23,080 nucleotides of DNA from a virus, in the IMG/VR virus record IMGVR_UViG_3300042389_000121, positions 1 through 23,080 of that record; one strand, written 5' to 3'. How positions within the stretch are numbered: the stretch's first letter is position 1; each line of letters begins with the position of its first letter. A model generated the notes under the pieces. That model was not told the DNA's origin and searched no databases. It saw nothing but the letters and a program-made list of their open reading frames with translations. Positions 15,601-23,080 of this stretch are shown here, in pieces. Both the position numbers and the translations under genes were made by a program.

Positions 15601-16668
15601 TTATTTTTTCTTGGCACTTGAAATCCTTAGTCCACGACCTGCATCGGGGTTTACGGCTTTCACTTGCATCCCTCCTTTGTTGGTTATTTCGGGTGACCGA
15701 TGTTCAGACATCTTAATGTTCTTGATGCTTTTCATTGTACCCTCTGTAGCCTCTGCAACTCCTTGCTCATAAAAGAACTTGGCAAATCGCTCAGGATGCA
15801 TTGCAACAGACAAAGCCCGATGATATCCTACTGCATCCTTCATGAGTCCGTTCTCGTCCAAAAACTTATTGATAAAGTTTGTTGGGGTGATTTGATTCTT
15901 CTTCAGTTCGGTTGCATCCGCAGGGGTATACGTTATTTTTTTGCTGTCTATATTGAACTCAAAACCTTTGAACTCAGTACTAAACACCTCATCGGTCTTT
16001 TTCAAGAACCAATCACGTTTACGATTAGCGGATTCTAAATCGGTATTTGCCTCTTTAATATATTGTTTGTAAGCCTTAAAGTCTTCTTCGTCTTCTGAAG
16101 AACGTCCAACCACACTTGACTCAAGGGGCTGTTTGTATTTCTCCTTCTGTTCGTTGAAAAACAATTTAGCTTTAGCAACAATCTTTTTCTTTTCCAACTT
16201 GGCTTTTTTAATAACCGAGTCGTCATCAATATCCTCATCATATGAGTACTGCTCCATCATTGTTTGGATGTCATCCTTATCAAGCCCTTTCTCGGTAGCA
16301 GAGAAGTATTCCATCAGCATCTCATCTTGATTCATTGTATCAAAATCTTTTCTGAGCCTAACAAAATCTTCAATTCCTCGTCCTGTTTCCTTCTTGTATT
16401 TGAAGTACGCAGCAACATCCTCAGGCAATGGTTCAGATTCTTTCCTTTCTGAGAGTAACTCGTCAAAGGATTTAATCTCTTTATTGTATCGCTTTCCAAT
16501 ATAAGAAAGAACGTCTTCTTCTTTTAATTCTAATTGCTGTGTAATAGGATCAATAACCTCAGGTATAATACCTGCATCATTATCTTCCTTTTTTTGTATT
16601 AGTTGTGCCTCTATCTGCTGAATTGATTTCGGCTCAACCGAGTCCAATGCTTTTACTGTGAATTCCAT
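15601..16668 (-). CDS. Scaffold-like protein, 355 residues
   Basis: Located between portal and major capsid protein. The protein is highly charged and helical, with acidic blocks (DEDIDDDSVIKKAKLEKKKI near residue 143) and coiled-coil-like lysine/glutamate repeats. The last 20 residues are glycine- and lysine-rich, ending GRGLRISSAKKK, which resembles the basic capsid-binding tail of phage scaffolding proteins. No enzymatic motif or protease active site is visible. A scaffold that organises capsid and portal during procapsid assembly is inferred from place and composition. The alternative is a structural protein that stays in the head. A promoter-like box lies 21 bases before its ATG and no terminator separates it from the capsid gene. 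Confidence 0.7.
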   Translation of the reverse strand: MEFTVKALDSVEPKSIQQIEAQLIQKKEDNDAGIIPEVIDPITQQLELKEEDVLSYIGKRYNKEIKSFDELLSERKESEPLPEDVAAYFKYKKETGRGIEDFVRLRKDFDTMNQDEMLMEYFSATEKGLDKDDIQTMMEQYSYDEDIDDDSVIKKAKLEKKKIVAKAKLFFNEQKEKYKQPLESSVVGRSSEDEEDFKAYKQYIKEANTDLESANRKRDWFLKKTDEVFSTEFKGFEFNIDSKKITYTPADATELKKNQITPTNFINKFLDENGLMKDAVGYHRALSVAMHPERFAKFFYEQGVAEATEGTMKSIKNIKMSEHRSPEITNKGGMQVKAVNPDAGRGLRISSAKKK

Positions 16669-16670
16669 TT

Positions 16671-16679
16671 GATTAGATT
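16671..16679 (-). repeat. GATTAGATT word, spacer copy 3
   Basis: The same nine bases as at 13279 and within 14053-14066, here in the leader of the scaffold-like gene, immediately before the ATG on the coding strand (AATCTAATCAA then ATG). May simply reflect a preferred translation leader. Confidence 0.35.
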
Positions 16680-16689
16680 TAATTTTTTA

Positions 16690-16697
16690 CAAAGATA
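16690..16697 (-). promoter_or_regulatory. Bacteroidota-type -7 promoter box before scaffold and capsid genes
   Basis: The minus strand reads TATCTTTGTA, matching TAnnTTTG, 21 bases before the ATG at 16668 and just after an A/T-rich spacer behind the portal stop. No clear TTG at the -33 distance. Its position before the two most highly needed structural genes supports a late promoter. Confidence 0.55.
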
Positions 16698-16721
16698 GTA
16701 TTTTTTTTAAATGCTCATTTT

Positions 16722-19157
16722 TTATCGTGGTTCAAACTCAGCAAGGTCAAATCCGTCTAAGCTATCCTCATTAGATTCAAAATTCTGAGGAGGCAGGTTA
16801 TTCTTTCTTTGGTTGATTAACTTAGATTGCTCTGTATTTTGTTGACTGATTCGCTTAGATTTAGAGTCCTCTTTCCTTTGGTCTCTATTAGCTAATGACG
16901 ATTCGGCAATGCCTTTTAATTGCATATTATAGTCAAACTCTTCACGCATTAATTGACTCTTTAACTTAGCCTCATTATTCATACGCTCTATGTCAAATGC
17001 AACTTCGGCTTGTTTAATCTGCATTTTACTCTGAGTCTCTGCCTGTATGGTTTGCATGGCAGTCTGTCCTGCCATTTCTTGAGACTTAAGTTGCTGTTGA
17101 GATATCATAGCTTGCTGTTGCATCTTCATCTTCTCTTCACGGTCTTGCTTCTTGACTCGCTTAATCTTAAGAAGTTGATTCGCAAGTTTTGTATTCCTGA
17201 GTTCCCTTATATCAATGGCATCCTCAAGATAGATATCCCCCTTTGCAAGGGCTACCTGTATATTGGCTTCAAGTTTTGCCTTATCCTCTTCGTCAGGCGA
17301 TACTTCAATAAAGATTCCGAAGTCATAGACATATAGTTCTTTTGTTTCCTCAAGTATAGATACATTATACTTCCCAATCTTATTAGCAAACTCTTCCTTG
17401 AAGTCTGCATATTGCAGTATGTCTGCAATTCTATATGTAAGCCCTTCAGATAAAGTTTTAAACATATACAATCCTGCATCAAGAATATGCCGAGTTGCTG
17501 TATTTGAATTCAATGCTGCTAATTTCTGAAGACCAACTAAAGAATTGGGGTCAGGACTACTACCGTCTCTCGCTTCATTAACTCCCGTCACAGACCTTAT
17601 CATATCAAGGTAATGATTGTAGTTAGCTATAAGCATCTGAGTCTTTGACAAGCCCGAATTTGACGTTAACTGCGTAATAGGGACACGGGCATTATTAAAC
17701 TCTCCATCCTGAGTATAACTTCTTCCGATAACGCTACCCGTTTGGAAGTATAGTCTTAATGCATCCTGCGGATTGTAAGCTGCTCCCGTTCCCAAGTCAA
17801 CTTCGTTTATCCCATCTGCATCAATGAATACTCCATCGGGAACAACACGGGCAATAACCTGCTGCAATTTCAAATGGGTTAACTGAATAAGGTCGGCAAA
17901 CGGTATCATCCTTCGAACTAATGATTCTATAACCCCTTTATACATCCGAGGCGCAACGCAAACATAGTTAGGTATAGCGTGTTGGGTAGCCGATTTGGGT
18001 CTGACCATATTCTCGGCAACCTCCCACTTCAGCATAATATTAGTACCCATGACCATAATGCCATTATACCACACATCAATTGTCTTTTCAATCTTTTCGA
18101 AGTTCCCCTCCTTCATCATTTCTTCGGGTGGGTTAAATGTGTCATCTTTTTCAATGATACGTGCGCCTCCACCTTCAAGTATCTTCTTCTTATAGACAAC
18201 CTTTTTAGTAGTCTTATAGTTGAAGTAAAGTAGTGTGCAGGTATCCCTGTAGAATATGCTATTCTGATAGAACTGAGCAACATTGTAGTAGTTATACCAA
18301 CTTTGACTGTACTTTGAAATTTCCTCCAAATCATCGGGAGTTAATTTTTGGTCAATCTTCATCAGCTCGGTTACGGGAACAGTCTTTATTTCGCCCCAAT
18401 AGAATACGTCTCTAAAGTATGGGTCTTCTGTATAACTATAAACAACATTCGCAGCATCAACATAGCTAAGTTCAACACCTGCTCCCTGTAGGAACTCATG
18501 TTTAGCTACAGCTATACCAATTACAGTAAGGTCATAATCAAGTCTTTTCCGTAATTCAATGTAGTTATTCTCATCAAGCATTGTGTTGATGGCTTCCTCT
18601 TGCGCTATTTCGATTGCAGGTTTATAATTTAACTGCATGAATAAGCTAAGTTCCTCGTCATTCGCAGGAAGGTCATCGGGGTTTGTGGTAAATGGGTCAG
18701 CGCCTGTAGCATCCTTTATTTTCAATAGGATATCTTTTGCTGCCATCTGCCCTTCAATATTATCTTGGTAGCTGCCCCTCTTCTGCTGAGACATTGCATC
18801 TTGTGCATAAGCCTTAACCTTGAACATCCGCTCGGACATTCCATTCACAACAATATCAACAAACTTTGGTAGTATCGGTACGGGAGTCCAATCCAAATTC
18901 ATATATGATAAATCGCCATCGACAGCAACCTCATCCTTGTACTTTTGGATAGATTGTTCTCCCCGTGCATATAGTCTTAATTTATGGAAATCTCTCCATT
19001 GGTTATAATATCTACATTGATTACCGTCTTTTCTAAACCACTCGTATTGAATAGCTTGACCTATCTGAAGTCCGAACTCATCCGTCTGCTTTACAGCATC
19101 GGGAACGAATTGACTTGGGAATGCAGTAGATGCTATATTTACCTTTACGTCTTTCAT
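16722..19157 (-). CDS. Portal protein, 811 residues
   Basis: Forms the dodecameric ring at one capsid vertex through which DNA is packaged and ejected (family knowledge). Size fits the roughly 800-residue portals of crAss-like phages. The region 500-580 carries a strong pattern: SGLSKTQMLIANYNHYLDMI, VTGVNEARDGSSPDPNSLVG, LQKLAALNSNTATRHILDAG. Residues 410-440 (LVRRMIPFADLIQLTHLKLQ) are likely the stem helices. From 670 to 790 the chain is a long Gln/Lys/Glu-rich helical coiled coil (KMQQQAMISQQQLKSQ), as expected for the portal barrel that projects into the head, and the last 25 residues are acidic. The ATG overlaps the terminase stop by four bases (ATGA), so translation is probably coupled. 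Confidence 0.9.
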   Translation of the reverse strand: MKDVKVNIASTAFPSQFVPDAVKQTDEFGLQIGQAIQYEWFRKDGNQCRYYNQWRDFHKLRLYARGEQSIQKYKDEVAVDGDLSYMNLDWTPVPILPKFVDIVVNGMSERMFKVKAYAQDAMSQQKRGSYQDNIEGQMAAKDILLKIKDATGADPFTTNPDDLPANDEELSLFMQLNYKPAIEIAQEEAINTMLDENNYIELRKRLDYDLTVIGIAVAKHEFLQGAGVELSYVDAANVVYSYTEDPYFRDVFYWGEIKTVPVTELMKIDQKLTPDDLEEISKYSQSWYNYYNVAQFYQNSIFYRDTCTLLYFNYKTTKKVVYKKKILEGGGARIIEKDDTFNPPEEMMKEGNFEKIEKTIDVWYNGIMVMGTNIMLKWEVAENMVRPKSATQHAIPNYVCVAPRMYKGVIESLVRRMIPFADLIQLTHLKLQQVIARVVPDGVFIDADGINEVDLGTGAAYNPQDALRLYFQTGSVIGRSYTQDGEFNNARVPITQLTSNSGLSKTQMLIANYNHYLDMIRSVTGVNEARDGSSPDPNSLVGLQKLAALNSNTATRHILDAGLYMFKTLSEGLTYRIADILQYADFKEEFANKIGKYNVSILEETKELYVYDFGIFIEVSPDEEDKAKLEANIQVALAKGDIYLEDAIDIRELRNTKLANQLLKIKRVKKQDREEKMKMQQQAMISQQQLKSQEMAGQTAMQTIQAETQSKMQIKQAEVAFDIERMNNEAKLKSQLMREEFDYNMQLKGIAESSLANRDQRKEDSKSKRISQQNTEQSKLINQRKNNLPPQNFESNEDSLDGFDLAEFEPR

Positions 19158-21433
19158 CTAATTATTTCGCTTAGAGTTCCATTATTAGTATACCTTGCAA
19201 AGTTAATATTTATTTTGGATTGTTTCTTTTCAGTCAAATACAAGTGTCTCTGATTAGCCATGATAGCCAACCCCGAACTTATACTTGCATCAAACTTAGT
19301 TCTATCGCTTATATCAAATTTAGCCCAATCCTCTAACGTTCTTTGGAATGGCATTGACCCCATATCGTCCGAGTCCCTGTATGCCCCTTCAAAATCAATA
19401 CCAACGTACTTCTCTATATACGATTCAATTGCAGATGCATGAGCCTGTTTTATATCCTCAGATGAGTTTGGTATACCTCCAAGTTCACGTTCCGTTTTAG
19501 ATAAATTGTTTGTTGTTTTGTCAGGTCTGTTCAAACAGAATCCACGATACCCCCTATTCTTAAAATGGTACAATAGTCGTGGCTTATTATTCTCAACAAG
19601 AATAGGCATCCCGCAGAATACGCAAGCCATAAGGACTTCCTCAAAGAATATCTCCGCAGTCTGAGGACGAGCAATATATTCCAAGAAGAACTCATTCGTA
19701 GGGGCATCATCAATATGGGATTTAGTCATACCATGGAGAGACCCATTAGACCCCTTCCCCCCTACTACTCCTGAGATGTCATATGAGTCACAGCCAAAAG
19801 CCCCAATGTGTTCATTGGATGGGTATTTGACTCCACCCTTCTCATGAAATCTGTTCTGCAAAGCTGCACTCGGCAACCAACTAATAAGGAATCTGCCATT
19901 ATTGTCGGGTCTCCAAACTACCTTAGTATCCTTGATTCCATCCTCCCAAAAGAAACTGCCCCGTGTAATATTATGAGCCTTAATCATTGAGTCATTGTAA
20001 TCAATCTGCTGATATATTTTCGTAAGATTGAATAAGGATTGCTTGCTCTCATCTCTAAAGGCATGGGACTCTGTTCTTGGGAACTGACGGTAAAACTCAT
20101 TCAGCGCATCGGAGTCAGCCTTTAAGGAATCTACTTCAGCCTCCCAATAATCTATAGCGCCATTAGTGATAGGAATATTATCAATTCCTAACACGGGAGA
20201 AGACGGTTTACGTAGAACAGGCATACCGTATCGGTCAATAAATCCCTCCATGTTAAACTCCATCGGGATAAACAATGAGTACATTCCACTTTTAGTCTGA
20301 CCGTTCTTATTTCGGGTCTTGCAATATGACTCTTCGAATAACTTCTTGTAGTTAGCCCCTCCTTTGCTCAATGCATTTGAGGTAGACCCCATCATACACT
20401 TTCCAACAATCTTATTTCCCAAACGCAAACAAGTCTTTGTGACTCGCCAATTGTTTAATATATCCACGGGCTTTAACCATTTACCACTCTCGTCATGCGC
20501 TAATAGCAATAACTTCTCTCCGTCATATGAATTATCATCCGTGTTCTTCCAATCGATAGTAGTATCCAAGCCACTTATCTCGTTTTGGACGACATCGTAC
20601 ATATTCTTTTTCGTAATCTTAGATGCAGGAATCCTAAATGCTAACTCCATCTTAGGCTTATCCATACCATCTTGAATCGGTTTAAAGAAGAATGGCAACC
20701 GCGTAAGGATAGGTACAACCTTATCTGTAAACATCTTCTTTGCATCCGCACCTGTCTTGGAAAGTATTCCTATCCGAGCATCTTTTGCCAACGTTCCGAT
20801 ATTGATACACTCAGATGACTCCATAAATGAAAATCCTGACCTGCGTATCTTTAGATATATCATCCCAAATGACCGAGAATCTGCTTTGCAAGCCTCCCAA
20901 AAGAGATATAGGATTCTATTGGCTTCACGATAGTCGGGATATCCAACATCGATTGCAGACCATTGTAGGTACATATAGTGAGAGCCTGTAATATAAGTAG
21001 GGTATCCATTATTCATGAACCAAATCCCTAACTCTCTTCTATCAAATTCTGATTCGATATAATCAATCCACCTATCCTTAAATGTGGATGGCATTTCGTT
21101 CCATTGGAAGATTGAGTTGATTTTTTTTAATTCCTTTGGGAGTTCTGTTCTCTCCCAATATTGCTCTGAAGACTTTGGGTGTCTTCGAAGACACTCGTTT
21201 TCTATTGCAGGTAATGCGATATATAGTCCATAGATATAAATTATCTCTCCTACCTTACCTGTTTTTGAAATTACGATAACATCATACTGAGCATTATGCC
21301 CGTATATCCATGAACGAGATGCATTCTTTCGGGTAATTACAGTCTTTGGTATATAGTCATCAACAACCCGATATAGGCTACTTAGACCTTCGTTCTGCAA
21401 ATCCTTCTTTTGTATCTGTTCGCTGTACTCCAC
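19154..21433 (-). CDS. Terminase large subunit, 759 residues
   Basis: ATP-driven DNA-packaging motor with a nuclease that cuts concatemers. The ATPase half has an atypical Walker A region KIRRSGFSF (195-203) without the usual GK(T/S), a Walker B LLLLAHDE (308-315) ending in the acidic pair D314/E315, and a coupling motif GSTSN (349-353). The SKTGADAKKMF segment (225-235) and FFFKPIQDGMDKP are family-like. The nuclease half has three acidic residues in the expected RNase H-like order: D549 in GCDSYDIS, E614 in ILVENNKP and D715 in TKFDASISSGLAIMA. The first codon is GTG; an in-frame stop lies four codons upstream and no ATG occurs until residue 114, so GTG (or TTG at residue 12) must start translation. 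It overlaps the preceding gene by 56 bases. Confidence 0.9.
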   Translation of the reverse strand: MEYSEQIQKKDLQNEGLSSLYRVVDDYIPKTVITRKNASRSWIYGHNAQYDVIVISKTGKVGEIIYIYGLYIALPAIENECLRRHPKSSEQYWERTELPKELKKINSIFQWNEMPSTFKDRWIDYIESEFDRRELGIWFMNNGYPTYITGSHYMYLQWSAIDVGYPDYREANRILYLFWEACKADSRSFGMIYLKIRRSGFSFMESSECINIGTLAKDARIGILSKTGADAKKMFTDKVVPILTRLPFFFKPIQDGMDKPKMELAFRIPASKITKKNMYDVVQNEISGLDTTIDWKNTDDNSYDGEKLLLLAHDESGKWLKPVDILNNWRVTKTCLRLGNKIVGKCMMGSTSNALSKGGANYKKLFEESYCKTRNKNGQTKSGMYSLFIPMEFNMEGFIDRYGMPVLRKPSSPVLGIDNIPITNGAIDYWEAEVDSLKADSDALNEFYRQFPRTESHAFRDESKQSLFNLTKIYQQIDYNDSMIKAHNITRGSFFWEDGIKDTKVVWRPDNNGRFLISWLPSAALQNRFHEKGGVKYPSNEHIGAFGCDSYDISGVVGGKGSNGSLHGMTKSHIDDAPTNEFFLEYIARPQTAEIFFEEVLMACVFCGMPILVENNKPRLLYHFKNRGYRGFCLNRPDKTTNNLSKTERELGGIPNSSEDIKQAHASAIESYIEKYVGIDFEGAYRDSDDMGSMPFQRTLEDWAKFDISDRTKFDASISSGLAIMANQRHLYLTEKKQSKININFARYTNNGTLSEIIR

Positions 21434-21680
21434 GCTCTTCAGTTTCTAAATTTGACTTCTCTAATTCTATTCTGCTCAATATTTCAAACGCATCGAAGAT
21501 AGCTAATTTTTTAGTTGCTGCTGCATTCTTTAATCTATCGGCAGATAACTCACCATTATCATCCTCTGACTTCACGACAGTAGGCTTTAAGATATTCTCT
21601 TTTGCCACCTTGATAAGCTGCTGAATAGCTTCGTACCCTGCATCTATGATTTCTCTTTTTATCTGAGCGGAGGTCTTCAT
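21378..21680 (-). CDS. Small helical protein upstream of terminase, 100 residues
   Basis: All-helical, charged protein with SAQIKREIIDAGYEAIQQLI at the start and NAAATKKLAIFDAFEILSRI (about 52-71) in the middle; the C-terminus is rich in E, R and T. It has no recognisable helix-turn-helix. Position directly before the large terminase, overlapping its start by 56 bases, makes a small terminase subunit possible, though no small subunit is firmly established for crAss-like phages and the sequence alone does not prove it. The ATG overlaps the previous stop by four bases (ATGA). It is the only gene here that ends in TAG. Confidence 0.7.
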   Translation of the reverse strand: MKTSAQIKREIIDAGYEAIQQLIKVAKENILKPTVVKSEDDNGELSADRLKNAAATKKLAIFDAFEILSRIELEKSNLETEERGVQRTDTKEGFAERRSK

Positions 21681-22240
21681 AATACCATGGTTATTTGATG
21701 GTCAAACATCCTGTAGAGTTTCTCCCCATCTACCATGAATTCATATTCGCTGTCAGGTTTAAAGCAAATCTTATCCCCCGACTTAACACCCATCTTTATC
21801 AAGAACTCATTAGGATATTTCATTATCCCCATAAGTGGCTCTTCTTTTATTGGCTTCCCGATTATAGATTTCTCAGGAGGTATCGGTTTAACGAAACAAT
21901 ATCTGTCATATGCATACCATATGTCATTATGTTTATACATGAAGAATTGGTCAACCTCTATAAAGAACAGATTATCCTTAAAGAAACTCTTTCCACTCTT
22001 CTGCCTACCCTTGATATCGTTATAAAATTTGAATGCGTTGTGGTGTACGAGAAGAATATCGCCCTTGGTAATTGCTCCGTCATATCCTAACGGGACTTCC
22101 ATGACAATGGCTTGTCTATTTGAAAACCGATGGTCTTCCTCGGATGTGCTTGTTATAAATTCAATTCCTGCTATTTCTTTTGTATTATCGTAGCGCCTAC
22201 CCATTACAGGAGTAGCTATAAAATAGAATGGTGACTGCAT
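21677..22240 (-). CDS. Beta-rich protein, possible GroES-like co-chaperonin fold, 187 residues
   Basis: Predominantly beta-strand pattern. The middle has GAITKGDILLVHHNAFKFYN (about 75-94) followed by a charged loop KGRQKSGKSFFKDNLF. The end, DGEKLYRMFDHQI plus TMVL, resembles the final strands of GroES-type proteins (an acidic turn, then a Tyr-rich strand and a hydrophobic terminus). At 187 residues it is about twice the length of GroES, so it would need a large insertion or a second domain. Many large phages carry a co-chaperonin for capsid folding, and a place in the packaging cassette would suit that. The evidence is weak; a conserved hypothetical protein is the safe call. It overlaps both neighbours by one to four bases and is surely co-translated with them. 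Confidence 0.75.
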   Translation of the reverse strand: MQSPFYFIATPVMGRRYDNTKEIAGIEFITSTSEEDHRFSNRQAIVMEVPLGYDGAITKGDILLVHHNAFKFYNDIKGRQKSGKSFFKDNLFFIEVDQFFMYKHNDIWYAYDRYCFVKPIPPEKSIIGKPIKEEPLMGIMKYPNEFLIKMGVKSGDKICFKPDSEYEFMVDGEKLYRMFDHQITMVL

Positions 22241-22461
22241 TAGAAGTTTATATTAAATTCGATTGCGATTGGCATTGTGGAACTGAACTCCTTCCAAAGG
22301 AATATCTCATCCTTCTGTTCAACCCATATTTTTATTGACTGTGACTCAATATCCTTTTTGATAAGGTGAATCTTATATCCACCTAATACCTCCTGCCCCA
22401 CAATATAATGCATTGCATTATTTTTGAAGTCTGCTCCGATTGATAGTTTGCGTATATCCAT
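22240..22461 (-). CDS. Small conserved-looking hypothetical protein, 73 residues
   Basis: Not recognised. The sequence (MDIRKLSIGADFKNNAMHYI, then VGQEVLGGYKIHLIKKD) is beta-rich with a central GGYKIHL strand and a final hydrophobic strand. Its ATG overlaps the stop of the tail-fibre-like gene by one base (TAATG), and its own TAA overlaps the next ATG the same way. This precise stop-start chain through three genes, with coherent protein, argues that it is a real gene and not a shadow. Function unknown; a small assembly or packaging factor is possible only by location. Confidence 0.7.
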   Translation of the reverse strand: MDIRKLSIGADFKNNAMHYIVGQEVLGGYKIHLIKKDIESQSIKIWVEQKDEIFLWKEFSSTMPIAIEFNINF

Positions 22462-23080
22462 TATGATACTTTGCTAACTGTTAGTATTATAGAAGGAACA
22501 TTGGGATATGTTACTGATGATGGCTCAGTTGCGAATGTTATTTCATCGTCTTGAGACCACCATATTTCAGAATACTGAGCATTTGTCATATAGACGAAAA
22601 AATTCCATCCTATAACAGTATGGTGTGAATTTGCTTCTACAGTTGCAATTGTAGCTGACCAAGGAACATCAACTCCATTAGTCTTAACCCATATTACTAC
22701 TCGCTTTTGACTACCCCCTGACACTCTAACAACTTGTGCAGAGAATTGTATATTATATGTTCCTGTTTCATCAACAGTTATCCTTGTAGGGTTACCAAGT
22801 AAATCATTTGCAATTGTTATTCCCGCATAGAAGTTAGGAGTATTAAACTGCATTGCCTTTGAAGCACCCGATACAACAGTTTGAGTTGTTGTATCATAAT
22901 AAGAGGCATACTTTGGCACGTATGCTGATGATGCAGGAAGATATACCGTGGAATCAATATCCCCATTAGCTTTTAAGAACTGAGTTGTTGTCCCTCCCGA
23001 TTTTATAATCTTATTTGCTGTAATCGTATACGCTCCAAGATGCACATTATCTGTTGCCCCTGAGTACGGGACGTATCCTA
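22461..23080 (-). CDS. Tail fibre-like protein, C-terminal 205 residues; 5' end beyond right edge
   Basis: The frame is open to the right edge, so the GTG at 23045 is an internal codon and not a start. The residues before it, GYVPYSGATDN, followed by VHLGAYTITANKIIKSGGTT and TQFLKANGDIDSTVYLP, form a repeat-type motif common in phage tail fibres and receptor-binding proteins. The last ~140 residues (from SYYDTTTQTVVSGASKAMQF to the end) look like a C1q/TNF-type jelly-roll head domain: strand pattern ITVDETGTYNIQFSAQV, then VVIWVKTNGVDVPWS, then a Trp-rich WNFFVYM and IILTVSKV. Such heads commonly cap trimeric fibres and bind receptors. It sits directly before the packaging cassette. Domain call is by pattern; the shaft and attachment part are outside the window. 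Confidence 0.85.
   Translation of the reverse strand, partial: GYVPYSGATDNVHLGAYTITANKIIKSGGTTTQFLKANGDIDSTVYLPASSAYVPKYASYYDTTTQTVVSGASKAMQFNTPNFYAGITIANDLLGNPTRITVDETGTYNIQFSAQVVRVSGGSQKRVVIWVKTNGVDVPWSATIATVEANSHHTVIGWNFFVYMTNAQYSEIWWSQDDEITFATEPSSVTYPNVPSIILTVSKVS

Noticed and set aside
16702-16726. Hairpin AAATG..CATTT near a poly-T run between portal and scaffold genes
   Set aside because: The stem is five A/T-rich pairs, and on the transcribed strand it is followed by A residues, not U. It is not a credible terminator for the minus-strand transcript.
21378-21380. Possible TAG recoding to glutamine, known in some crAss-like phages
   Set aside because: All structural genes are open at full length under the standard code and end in TAA or TGA. 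The single TAG stop would be extended by only six residues, so this module gives no sign of recoding.
21695-22090. Plus-strand open frame of 131 residues, and similar ones elsewhere on the plus strand
   Set aside because: Each is fully contained in a well-supported minus-strand gene and shows no recognisable motif or leader.
22461-23080. Diversity-generating retroelement acting on the tail fibre
   Set aside because: No reverse transcriptase or template repeat is visible in the window and the C-terminal domain looks like a C1q/TNF jelly roll, not a C-type lectin fold.
1-23080. tRNA genes, CRISPR arrays, insertion sequences, integrase or attachment sites
   Set aside because: I looked for cloverleaf-type sequences, regularly spaced repeats, transposase motifs and long inverted repeats and found none; nearly all bases are accounted for by minus-strand genes.

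Overview
The window is a contiguous piece of a tailed-phage genome (or prophage). Every supported gene lies on the minus strand, so the biological order runs from the right edge (23080) to the left edge (1). It holds the terminase and virion-assembly module of a podovirus-like phage. Gene order, protein sizes and motifs (terminase large subunit, ~810-residue portal, scaffold, ~480-residue major capsid protein, small connector/ring proteins, one very large tail protein, then internal cargo proteins) resemble the crAss-like phages (Crassvirales) and related uncultured aquatic phages of Bacteroidota. The host guess rests on three further things seen in the sequence: it is A+T-rich, gene starts lack purine-rich Shine-Dalgarno sequences and have A-rich leaders instead, and there are three copies of a TATCTTTG element that fits the Bacteroidota -7 promoter consensus TAnnTTTG. 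The family assignment is from memory of sequence patterns and was not checked by a search.

Layout in transcription order. (1) 23080-22461: C-terminal end of a tail-fibre-like protein that enters from beyond the right edge. (2) 22461-16722: a tightly overlapping packaging cassette with a 73-residue protein, a 187-residue beta-rich protein with a possible GroES-like character, a 100-residue helical protein, the large terminase (GTG start) and the portal. (3) A promoter-like box, then a scaffold-like protein and the major capsid protein, closed by a strong intrinsic terminator. (4) A 250-residue virion-associated candidate set off by a second terminator. (5) A promoter that overlaps this second terminator, then two ring/connector-like proteins, a 1541-residue tail (muzzle-like) protein and two downstream structural proteins. 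(6) A third promoter-like box, then a GNAT-type acetyltransferase and three internal/cargo-like proteins, the last of which runs off the left edge after at least 666 residues.

Together these genes would package DNA (terminase), build the procapsid (portal, scaffold, capsid protein), close it with connector rings and a short tail, and load proteins that are probably ejected with the DNA. There is no gene-free stretch longer than about 85 bases. I see no tRNA, rRNA, CRISPR array, insertion sequence, integrase or attachment site. The most notable points are the terminator/promoter arrangement around the capsid gene, the acetyltransferase conserved within the cargo block, the large truncated polyvalent-type cargo protein, and the non-ATG, overlapping start of the terminase.
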